From positions 8,823 to 32,900 of the forward strand of contig DPRM01000051.1 of NCBI GenBank assembly GCA_003537645.1: 24,078 nt of DNA. The letters run 5' to 3'. Position 1 is the first letter of the stretch, and every line of letters starts with the position of its first letter. Source of the stretch: Prolixibacteraceae bacterium. Lineage in GTDB: Bacteria; Bacteroidota; Bacteroidia; Bacteroidales; Prolixibacteraceae. The translations under genes and the position numbers were made by a program. Below, in pieces: positions 1 through 6,077 of this stretch. Under the pieces are notes generated by a model. That model was not told where the DNA came from, made no database searches, and saw nothing but the letters and a program-made list of their open reading frames with translations.

Positions 1-555
1 TTTACCAATTTTGTTAATGCTGTTATCGACGAATCGTCTTTCGACAAGCTTACCGGATTTATTGATGGCGCACGTAAAGATGAAGATGCTGAAGTTCTGT
101 TTGGTGGAAAATGTGATAAATCTGTCGGCTACTTCATTGAGCCAACCGTAATTCTTGCCAAAAAGGCTGATTATATCACAATGGTCGAAGAGCTTTTCGG
201 ACCGGTGCTTACCATCTTTGTTTACGAAGATGAGGATTTGGACAAAATACTTGATATTCTGGATCATACTTCTATCTATGCTTTGACAGGCGCCATTTTT
301 TCTCAGGATCGTTACAATATTGAATACCTTACCAAAAGGCTTGAAAATGCTGCCGGAAACTTTTACATCAACGATAAACCAACCGGAGCTGTTGTTGGTC
401 AGCAACCTTTTGGCGGCGCCCGTGGCTCGGGAACAAACGACAAAGCTGGGTCGGTGTTCAACTTCCTTCGCTGGACTTCTATCCGTACAATCAAAGAATG
501 CTTTGTCTCACCAACGGAATACATGTATCCTAATTTTTTACCTGAAAAAGAATAG
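1..555 (+). CDS. pruA: L-glutamate gamma-semialdehyde (1-pyrroline-5-carboxylate) dehydrogenase, C-terminal part
   Basis: The reading frame is open from base 1 and ends at the TAG at 553-555, so the gene is cut at its 5' end and about the last 184 residues are visible. The enzyme oxidises glutamate semialdehyde to glutamate with NAD+, the second step of proline degradation, in the cytoplasm. The segment EELFGPVL and the later stretch with INDKPTGAVVGQQPFGG followed by ARGSGTNDKAG are the aldehyde dehydrogenase C-terminal signature in its P5C dehydrogenase form; in related enzymes this last stretch helps shape the active site. The catalytic cysteine and most of the NAD-binding domain lie before the window. 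A strong hairpin terminator follows directly. Identification rests on motif recall and is firm. Confidence 0.95.
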   Translation, partial: FTNFVNAVIDESSFDKLTGFIDGARKDEDAEVLFGGKCDKSVGYFIEPTVILAKKADYITMVEELFGPVLTIFVYEDEDLDKILDILDHTSIYALTGAIFSQDRYNIEYLTKRLENAAGNFYINDKPTGAVVGQQPFGGARGSGTNDKAGSVFNFLRWTSIRTIKECFVSPTEYMYPNFLPEKE

Positions 556-572
556 GCAAAAAACGAAACAGC

Positions 573-604
573 AAAAAGGGGACGAAATTTTTCATCCCCT
601 TTTT
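573..604 (+). terminator. Intrinsic terminator after pruA
   Basis: A perfect 10-bp stem, AAAAAGGGGA (573-582) with TCCCCTTTTT (595-604), closes a 12-nt loop that can pair further (GAAA with TTTC). It is followed by more T residues up to 606. It lies 18 bases after the pruA stop codon. The A-rich left flank and T-rich right flank mean it could work in both directions, but only the + strand has a gene running into it. Confidence 0.88.
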
Positions 605-623
605 TTCGTCCTGAAAAAAAAAC

Positions 624-631
624 TATTTTTG
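624..631 (+). promoter_or_regulatory. -7 promoter box (TATTTTTG) for the divIC-like gene
   Basis: This is an exact match to the Bacteroidota -7 consensus TAnnTTTG. It lies 16 bases before the start codon at 648 and just after the pruA terminator. No good TTG -33 element is found 19-21 bases upstream because that position falls in the terminator T tract, so the assignment rests on the -7 box and its position. Confidence 0.5.
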
Positions 632-647
632 TTTCAAATCAACAGAT

Positions 648-956
648 ATGAAAACCACAGAATTAGTAATTGGCGGGCTAAAGATAATCTTCAATAAATA
701 CCTTGTGGTGCTTGCTATTTTCGTAGTTTGGGTGGTATTCTTTGATGAAAACAACCTAATGAAACACAGGCAAAACCTTGCCGAGCTGGCTCAACTTGAA
801 GCGCAGGTTGATTTTTACAAGCACAAAATTGAAGCTGACAAGCGTAAACTTTACGAACTGCAAACCAATGACGAAAACCTCGAAAAATTTGCCAGAGAGC
901 AATTCCTGATGAAAAAAGCAGACGAGGATGTTTTCGTAATTGTTGAAGAAAATTAG
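648..956 (+). CDS. Septum formation initiator family protein (DivIC/FtsB-like)
   Basis: This 102-residue protein has the small bitopic layout of FtsB/DivIC cell-division proteins. A short cytoplasmic N-terminus is followed by one membrane helix (about residues 18-35, rich in V, I, F and W). A periplasmic coiled coil follows (about 45-75), then the conserved tail ENLEKFAREQFLMKKADEDV seen in Bacteroidota members. In the family it joins FtsL and FtsQ (DivIB) in the divisome and helps activate septal wall synthesis. It stands alone between a terminator and the YqgE promoter, so it is probably monocistronic. The start is the only ATG that leaves the membrane helix complete. Confidence in the family is high; choosing between the names DivIC and FtsB is arbitrary here. 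Confidence 0.88.
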   Translation: MKTTELVIGGLKIIFNKYLVVLAIFVVWVVFFDENNLMKHRQNLAELAQLEAQVDFYKHKIEADKRKLYELQTNDENLEKFAREQFLMKKADEDVFVIVEEN

Positions 957-1051
957 AAATTAAGACTTTTTTGTCCTCGATTTATAGGTGCAAATTCCCA
1001 TAAAATTATTTTTCAGGCATTTAAATATTAACAAAAAATTAGTTAAGTGAC

Positions 1052-1081
1052 TTGTTTATAGTTGTTTGAATTTTATTTTTG
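1052..1081 (+). promoter_or_regulatory. Promoter of the YqgE/AlgH gene (TTG-N19-TATTTTTG)
   Basis: TTG at 1052-1054 is followed after exactly 19 bases by TATTTTTG at 1074-1081. This matches both halves of the Bacteroidota sigma-ABfr consensus (TTG, 19-21 bases, TAnnTTTG). A transcript would start near 1086-1090, giving a leader of about 60 nt before the ATG at 1148. The box contains the upstream TTG codon at 1079, so that codon cannot be the start for this transcript. Confidence 0.72.
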
Positions 1082-1147
1082 CGAATATTGATATATTTTT
1101 TGAAAAAAGGGTCAGAATTACTATATTGGTGTCAAAGAAGTTACGCT

Positions 1148-1738
1148 ATGAAACTGGACATGAGCATATTCAGGATAGAAACCAATCATGTGGCCCCGAA
1201 AATGGGACATATTCTGATTGCTGAGCCCTTTTTAGCAGGAAGTTATTTCAACAGGTCGATCATAATTCTGGCGTCGTACAGCGAAAAAGGTGCCGTCGGT
1301 TTTATCCTGAATAAAAAAGTTGATTATCCGGTAGAAGATTTATTTGTTGACTTTCCCGATTTTGATTCCGTAATTCACATTGGAGGTCCTGTCGGAACCG
1401 ATTCTATTTATTTCATTCATACACTTGGCGAGGCGATTCCCGGAAGTATTCACATAAAGGAAAATCTTTATTGGGGTGGCGATTTCGAAGCACTGAAACT
1501 TCAGATAAAACTTGGATTGGTTCGTCCGAATCAGGTTCGCTTTTTTCTGGGCTATTCAGGATGGGACCCGGGGCAGCTTGAAGAAGAAATAAGGGAAAAT
1601 TCGTGGTTGGTGACTGAACTTTCGCAGGCTGAAATGATGTCGATCGATGAAAATGACTTGTGGGTTGAGTCGGTTCGGTCGATGGGTGGAAAATACTCCA
1701 TGTGGGAGAATTTTCCTGAAAATCCTACTCTTAATTAG
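1148..1738 (+). CDS. YqgE/AlgH family protein
   Basis: This is a 196-residue member of the DUF179 (YqgE/AlgH) family, whose biochemical role is not settled; in Pseudomonas AlgH has been linked to alginate regulation. Family hallmarks are the N-terminal GHILIAEPFLAGSYFNRSII, the stretch GAVGFILNK, the HIGGPVG segment and the late FFLGYSGWDPGQLEEEI followed by W. The open frame could extend to a TTG at 1079, but that codon lies inside the promoter -7 box. Family proteins in this phylum begin close to MKLDMSIF, so I chose the ATG at 1148. The 3' end overlaps the convergent aminotransferase-fold gene by 8 bases. Confidence 0.9.
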   Translation: MKLDMSIFRIETNHVAPKMGHILIAEPFLAGSYFNRSIIILASYSEKGAVGFILNKKVDYPVEDLFVDFPDFDSVIHIGGPVGTDSIYFIHTLGEAIPGSIHIKENLYWGGDFEALKLQIKLGLVRPNQVRFFLGYSGWDPGQLEEEIRENSWLVTELSQAEMMSIDENDLWVESVRSMGGKYSMWENFPENPTLN

Positions 1739-2558
1739 TCAGACTTCTGACAAATAGATCATTGATTTTGCGAATTGCATTGTTAAAATACCGCTTCCCT
1801 TCAAACCCAACTACCCATTGAATTCCGGTAATTGCATCAACAAGTAAAATTTCGTCAGCATCCAGCAAGTTTTGTACGGTAATACCATCATTTTCGGAAT
1901 AGCTTAGTTTAAGCTGCTCAAAAATAGTTAGCATCAGTGGTTTTGTAATGTCAGCGTATGCACCTTGTTGCATTGATGCTCCAAAAACAGAGTTTCTTTT
2001 AAGCAGATAAACATTCGATCGAATGGCTTCAACAATCAGATCTTTGTTGTTTAATATCATAAACTGATCGAATGAAGAGCTTTTTAGATGTATTTCTGCA
2101 AGTTTCCAATATAATTCTGATCCAGTTGCGAAATTCGAAAGCGATCCAGCCGTTTTTTTTATCTCCTGAAATACTGCGACATACAATCCATTGGTGTTCA
2201 GTTGGTAATTAATGCTTTCGAGCTTTTCGCTTTGTATTGAATAGCTTACTTTTTGTTCTGAAACCCAAAATCGAATGGTGAGTAATGCTCCAAGGAATTG
2301 TTTGTTTTTGGTAAGTGTTCGTTCCATTTGTCGTTTCAGTTCGGCACCTTCGTTTTCTGTCAGTTCCGGAAAAGTTTGGTTGAACAACATGAAATGGAAC
2401 TTTATCATTTTCAGGCTCTCGGCAAAAAAAGGAAAAGCGGATCGAACTGCCCGAATTTTTACTGAAAACAGAAATCCATCCGACTCATCTAATGAAATCC
2501 CGAAGTCTGCTGCAGGTAAAAACGATCCGTTTACAAGTATGTAATTGCCTTGGCTCAT
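1731..2558 (-). CDS. Class IV aminotransferase-fold protein lacking the PLP lysine
   Basis: This 275-residue protein has the fold-type IV layout of branched-chain aminotransferase, D-amino-acid aminotransferase and aminodeoxychorismate lyase. It starts with a strand like YILVNGSFLPA, has the middle segment FDQFMILNNKDLIVEAIRSN, and ends with DAITGIQWVVGFEGKRYF. The conserved glutamate that faces the PLP ring appears as E177. The position 33 residues before it, where the Schiff-base lysine belongs (N-x-K-T-x in relatives), is Ala144 (codon GCA) in NFATGS. The usual HxxR phosphate-contact arginine also reads HFML (L58). It is the last gene of the 5448-1731 operon and overlaps the gmhB-like gene by 4 bases (ATGA). 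It could be a non-enzymatic relative or use different chemistry; I would not call it PabC or IlvE. Confidence 0.75.
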   Translation of the reverse strand: MSQGNYILVNGSFLPAADFGISLDESDGFLFSVKIRAVRSAFPFFAESLKMIKFHFMLFNQTFPELTENEGAELKRQMERTLTKNKQFLGALLTIRFWVSEQKVSYSIQSEKLESINYQLNTNGLYVAVFQEIKKTAGSLSNFATGSELYWKLAEIHLKSSSFDQFMILNNKDLIVEAIRSNVYLLKRNSVFGASMQQGAYADITKPLMLTIFEQLKLSYSENDGITVQNLLDADEILLVDAITGIQWVVGFEGKRYFNNAIRKINDLFVRSLTN

Positions 2559-3043
2559 TGCAGTAGTGATGTAATAAATGGAATCATATTTTTATTGGGC
2601 AGAATTTTAATTCCCTGTATTCCGGCTCTGGCTGCGGCTTCCATGTCAGATTCGCTGTCGCCAATCATAGCCGATTGGTGCGGATTGAGATTGTGTTTGG
2701 CAATGAGTTTCTCAATCATCAGTGGTTCCGGCTTTCGGCACAAGCATTTTTCCTTGTCGCTGTGATGGGGGCAAAACAAAATTTCAGAAATTACAATATG
2801 GTTTTTCCTGAATGTCGCGATCACTTCATCGTGTAATTTCAATACGTCATCTTTTGTGTACAGTCCCCGGGAAATACCACCCTGATTACTGACAATGAAA
2901 AGCTGAAATCCTTTTTTTTGAAGTAATTGCAGGTTTTCGAATACTCCTTCCACAAATTCAAGTTGATCTGAATTCCAAATATAATAGTGATTCAGGTTGT
3001 TAATCAAAACACCATCGCGGTCGAGAAAGATAGCCTTGTTCAT
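2555..3043 (-). CDS. HAD-IIIA phosphatase, GmhB-like (heptose-1,7-bisphosphate 7-phosphatase family)
   Basis: This 162-residue HAD hydrolase carries all four motifs: DRDGV (D8 and D10), SNQ (52-54), the lysine of CRKP (K104) and GDSESD (D129 and D133). A zinc-binding set C91-x-H93 with C100-x-C102 is characteristic of GmhB-type HAD-IIIA enzymes, which remove the 7-phosphate from D-glycero-D-manno-heptose 1,7-bisphosphate for LPS or glycoprotein heptose. No other heptose gene is in the window, so histidinol-phosphate phosphatase or a related sugar phosphatase remains possible. It starts one base after the rhomboid stop codon and overlaps the downstream gene by 4 bases, so translation is probably coupled. 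Confidence 0.85.
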   Translation of the reverse strand: MNKAIFLDRDGVLINNLNHYYIWNSDQLEFVEGVFENLQLLQKKGFQLFIVSNQGGISRGLYTKDDVLKLHDEVIATFRKNHIVISEILFCPHHSDKEKCLCRKPEPLMIEKLIAKHNLNPHQSAMIGDSESDMEAAARAGIQGIKILPNKNMIPFITSLLQ

Positions 3044-3652
3044 TTATATCATTCCGAAAAGTTTATCCAGAAATAGTTCGAACAACCTGTAATTGATCAA
3101 AACCGGAAAAACAAAACCATACAATGCACCCAGAAAATGGGCATCGTGTGCAACATTGTCTTTTTGCTTATTGCTCATCTGGTACGAATAAACCAGGTAA
3201 AGAATGGCGAAAACAATTCCGGGGATGGGTAAAATTCCGAAGAAATAAATCATGTTCCACGGATCGAAGAAAATAGCTGCAAAAAGCACAGCAGCAACCG
3301 CTCCGGAGGCGCCAACAGCATTGTAAAAGTAATTGTTACGGTACTTGTACAAGGCATATAGATTCGAAAATAAAATTCCGCCGAAATAAAGAAGGAAAAA
3401 ATATAAAATATGGTTATTGCCGAAATTATATTTGAAATATGTTTCGATGGCTCTGCCAAACGAGAAAAGCACAATCATATTTACAAACAAATGCTCCCAG
3501 TTGGCGTGCACAAAAGCATGAGTAATCAGCCGGTGATATTCTTTTTTGTGGAAGATTTTACTGGCATTGAACTGCAGCTGCTCCATCAGTCTGGGCGATT
3601 TAAATGCGGCGTACGAAACGGCTACTGTTATGGCAATCAGTATGAAAGTCAT
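3044..3652 (-). CDS. Rhomboid family intramembrane serine protease
   Basis: This 202-residue integral membrane protein has about six hydrophobic segments and the rhomboid signatures. These are HAFVHANWEHLFVN (H45, H49, H54, N58) in the second helix, GASG with the nucleophile S116, and H172 in AHFLGALYGF as the catalytic base. It would cleave membrane proteins within or near the bilayer; its substrates cannot be read from the sequence. It sits 12 bases after holA and directly abuts the gmhB-like gene inside the five-gene operon. The catalytic Ser-His dyad is intact, so an active protease is likely. Confidence 0.9.
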   Translation of the reverse strand: MTFILIAITVAVSYAAFKSPRLMEQLQFNASKIFHKKEYHRLITHAFVHANWEHLFVNMIVLFSFGRAIETYFKYNFGNNHILYFFLLYFGGILFSNLYALYKYRNNYFYNAVGASGAVAAVLFAAIFFDPWNMIYFFGILPIPGIVFAILYLVYSYQMSNKQKDNVAHDAHFLGALYGFVFPVLINYRLFELFLDKLFGMI

Positions 3653-3664
3653 GTGGTTAATGGT

Positions 3665-4663
3665 TTAATGTAAAATCCGGTAAATCATTTCTCGCTGCAA
3701 ATCGGCAGGTGAGGCCGAAACATTGCCCCATCCTTTTGACTTCATGTCGAATTCGCGAAGAATACTGATAATTTCGACCAGTTTTTTGATGTTGTAATTC
3801 TTGGCAGCCGAAATATATGTTTTCACAAAAAACGGATGCACCTGAAGTACCGAAGCAACATTGTTTTGCGATTTATCTTCCAGAAAGTGATAGTTCAATA
3901 TTTTGGAGAAATAAGAGAATAACCCTGAAATAGTTACAGGAATGGGATTGGCTGACGGGTTTGCACCGAAATAATTAATTATTTGATTTGCTTTCAGAAG
4001 GTTGCGTTCTCCCAAAGCGTTTTGCAGTTCGTAAACATTGAATTCCTTGCTGATTCCAATGTTTCTCTCAACATGATCGGGAGTAATCTGTGTTCCGGCA
4101 GGTACCGAGATGATTAGTTTATCCAGTTCGTTGGTAACTTTGCTAAGGTCGGCGCCCAAATATTCAGAAATCATTGCTGCCGCCTGTGGCGCGATGGAAT
4201 AATTCTGGATTTTCAGGTAATTAATGATCCATGCCGGCAGTTGATTGTCGTATATTTTCTTTGCTTCAAACAGAACTCCTTTTTGATCGATCAGCTTTGC
4301 AAAGGTTTTCCGCTTATCAATGGTTTTGTACTTATAGTTGATAACCAGAATTGTGGAGTTGAGCGGATTTTTTGCGTACGACTCAAGATCTTCTATTTTT
4401 TTGATGTTTTGTGCTTCGCGCACCACAATTACCTGGTGGTTCGACATCATTGGGAACCTGCGGGCGTTTGCAATAATAGTGTGCGCTTCGGTATCTTTTC
4501 CGTAAAGGATGGTTTGGTTGAATCCTTTTTCGGCATCGGTCAAAACATTGTCCGAAATGTAATCGCTGATTTTATCGATGAAATAGGTTTCATCTCCCAT
4601 CAGAAAGTAGATGGGGTGGTAAATCTTTTTTTTAAGATTGCTGATTATTTCCTCAAAAGTCAT
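3665..4663 (-). CDS. holA: DNA polymerase III subunit delta
   Basis: This 332-residue protein is the delta subunit of the clamp loader, which opens the beta sliding clamp and loads it on primed DNA. The N-terminal YFLMGDETYFIDKISDYI is the usual opening of the family. An AAA-like domain without a functional Walker A follows (to about residue 210, including DLSKVTNELDKL). A helical collar domain ends with LREFDMKSKGWGN and a basic tail. Length and layout match Bacteroidota HolA. It is the second gene of the operon, 14 bases after the AMP nucleosidase gene and 12 bases before the rhomboid gene. Confidence 0.92.
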   Translation of the reverse strand: MTFEEIISNLKKKIYHPIYFLMGDETYFIDKISDYISDNVLTDAEKGFNQTILYGKDTEAHTIIANARRFPMMSNHQVIVVREAQNIKKIEDLESYAKNPLNSTILVINYKYKTIDKRKTFAKLIDQKGVLFEAKKIYDNQLPAWIINYLKIQNYSIAPQAAAMISEYLGADLSKVTNELDKLIISVPAGTQITPDHVERNIGISKEFNVYELQNALGERNLLKANQIINYFGANPSANPIPVTISGLFSYFSKILNYHFLEDKSQNNVASVLQVHPFFVKTYISAAKNYNIKKLVEIISILREFDMKSKGWGNVSASPADLQREMIYRILH

Positions 4664-4677
4664 TCGCAGAGAGAGTT

Positions 4678-5448
4678 TTAGAATTTCAGGTGTTTTACCG
4701 ATTCACCATTGTTTTTTATTTCGAGCAGGGCATCTATACCCGTTTCCAGATGTTCGTTTACATAGTTGTTTGTAACAATCTGGTCACTCGCATCTGTTTT
4801 AACTCCGGTCGAAATCATTGGCTGGTCGGATACCAGCAACAAGGCTCCCGAGGGAATCTGGTTATAAAATCCAACCGTAAAAATAGTGGCAGTCTCCATG
4901 TCGATGGCCATTGCCCTCGATTTTTCGAGGTATTTTTTGAATCGTTCGTCGTATTCCCAAACTCGTTTGTTGGTAGTATAAACAACGCCGGTCCAGTAGT
5001 CGTGTTGTCTGTTTCTGATGGCTGTTGAAACGGCTCGCTGAAGGTTAAATGCCGGAAGTGCAGGGATTTCAGGAGGTAAATAATCGTTTGATGTACCTTC
5101 GCTCCGGATAGCTGCAATAGGAAGTATAAAATCGCCCAGCTGGTTTTTGGCTTTTAATCCGCCGCATTTTCCCAAAAATAGTACAGCTTTTGGATGAATC
5201 GCGCTTAAAAGATCCATCATGGTTGCCGCGTTTGGGCTGCCCATTCCGAAATTGATAATAGTGATTCCTTCGGCGCTTGCATTGGGCATATTTTTGTATT
5301 CACCCACCACCGGAACACCAAATTTTTTTGCAAACATATCCACGTACAGGTGAAAGTTGGTCAGCAAAATCAAATCGTCAAACTCTTCCAATGGCCTTCC
5401 GGTATATCTGGGAAGCCAGTTTTGTACAATTTCTTCTTTCGTCTTCAT
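4678..5448 (-). CDS. amn: AMP nucleosidase (short Bacteroidota form)
   Basis: This 256-residue protein belongs to the nucleoside phosphorylase/nucleosidase superfamily. AMP nucleosidase splits AMP into adenine and ribose 5-phosphate, a purine salvage and AMP-control reaction in the cytoplasm. Visible features are GMGSPNAATMMDLL (about residues 68-81, phosphate and ribose site), AVLFLGKCGGL, the AIDMETATIF segment that holds ribose-contacting Met and Glu, and LLLVSDQPM with the catalytic-type Asp. It lacks the long N-terminal regulatory domain of the E. coli enzyme, as is usual in this phylum. It is the first gene of the five-gene minus-strand operon. Another purine or uridine phosphorylase is the main alternative. 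Confidence 0.88.
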   Translation of the reverse strand: MKTKEEIVQNWLPRYTGRPLEEFDDLILLTNFHLYVDMFAKKFGVPVVGEYKNMPNASAEGITIINFGMGSPNAATMMDLLSAIHPKAVLFLGKCGGLKAKNQLGDFILPIAAIRSEGTSNDYLPPEIPALPAFNLQRAVSTAIRNRQHDYWTGVVYTTNKRVWEYDERFKKYLEKSRAMAIDMETATIFTVGFYNQIPSGALLLVSDQPMISTGVKTDASDQIVTNNYVNEHLETGIDALLEIKNNGESVKHLKF

Positions 5449-5469
5449 AAAAAATATTTACTATTTGAT

Positions 5470-5524
5470 TATTTACGATTTATCAGTTATTCACAGCAAG
5501 CTTCGTTAATGGTAAATTGTAAAT
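5470..5524. repeat. Imperfect inverted repeat in the amn / HsdR-N intergenic region
   Basis: ATTTACGATTTATC on the left and GGTAAATTGTAAAT on the right are complementary at all but two positions, with a spacer of roughly 26 bases. It lies in the 5' leader region of the amn operon, downstream of the candidate -7 box at 5589. It may form a hairpin in the leader or be a degraded copy of a palindromic intergenic repeat like the one at 17861. AT-rich composition makes chance pairing easier. Confidence 0.4.
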
Positions 5525-5588
5525 AGTTTGATGGCCAATTTTCCGGCATTCCAAACATTTATTCGTTATTTTGGGTTCGGATTTAACA

Positions 5589-5596
5589 CAAAAATA
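5589..5596 (-). promoter_or_regulatory. -7 promoter box (TATTTTTG, minus strand) for the amn-holA operon
   Basis: CAAAAATA on the + strand reads TATTTTTG on the minus strand, an exact TAnnTTTG match. It would give a leader of about 130 nt before the amn start codon at 5448, which would include the inverted repeat at 5470-5524. No convincing TTG lies at the right distance upstream. It is the only exact box in the intergenic region on this strand. Confidence 0.42.
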
Positions 5597-5616
5597 CAAA
5601 CTTTGTTGGCTTCATC

Positions 5617-6072
5617 ATGCAAAAATTGAATTTGCCCGAATATTCTTTCAGAATCAAAGTTGCGGAAGGTAAATCTTCTATTTTTGATTCGCTCCGGAAA
5701 AAATTTGTCCGGCTTACTCCTGAAGAATGGGTACGCCAGAACTTTATTCAGTTTCTGATCGTTGAAAAGAAATTTCCGGTTTCGCTGATTGTTGTTGAGG
5801 CAGGTGTAAAAGTGAATAATAATCCGCAAAGAGCCGACATGATTGTGTTCGACCGTTCAGGAATTCCAGCTTTGGTAGCTGAATTTAAAGCACCTGAAGT
5901 AAAAATCAGTCAGCAGACTTTCGACCAGATTGTGCGGTACAATATGCAGCTTAAAGTAAAATTTCTGATCGTAAGCAATGGACTCGACCATTTTTGCTGC
6001 TCAATAAATTATGCGGATAATTCTTACGCTTTTATTCCTGAAATTCCTGAATTTACTTCAATCCTTGCTTAA
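5617..6072 (+). CDS. Solitary HsdR N-terminal domain protein (PD-(D/E)xK nuclease fold)
   Basis: This 151-residue protein matches the N-terminal nuclease domain found in type I restriction HsdR subunits (HSDR_N_2 type). PEEWVRQNFIQFLI (35-48) is the N-terminal helix. Asp74 in QRADMIVFD, Glu89 and Lys91 in EFKAPE form a complete D...ExK set, and Q104-xxx-Y108 matches the QxxxY motif of type I restriction nucleases. There is no helicase domain and no hsdM or hsdS nearby, so it is not part of a restriction system visible here. It is divergent from the amn-holA operon and its stop lies 5 bases from the convergent SulP stop. The actual substrate is unknown. Confidence 0.82.
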   Translation: MQKLNLPEYSFRIKVAEGKSSIFDSLRKKFVRLTPEEWVRQNFIQFLIVEKKFPVSLIVVEAGVKVNNNPQRADMIVFDRSGIPALVAEFKAPEVKISQQTFDQIVRYNMQLKVKFLIVSNGLDHFCCSINYADNSYAFIPEIPEFTSILA

Positions 6073-6077
6073 TCGAT

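Noticed and set aside
4241..4681. 146-codon + strand open frame over holA
   Set aside because: Antisense shadow of holA with low-complexity hydrophobic and phenylalanine-rich content and no family pattern.
5617..6072. A type I restriction-modification system
   Set aside because: Only the HsdR N-terminal domain type is present. There is no helicase, methylase or specificity gene in the window.
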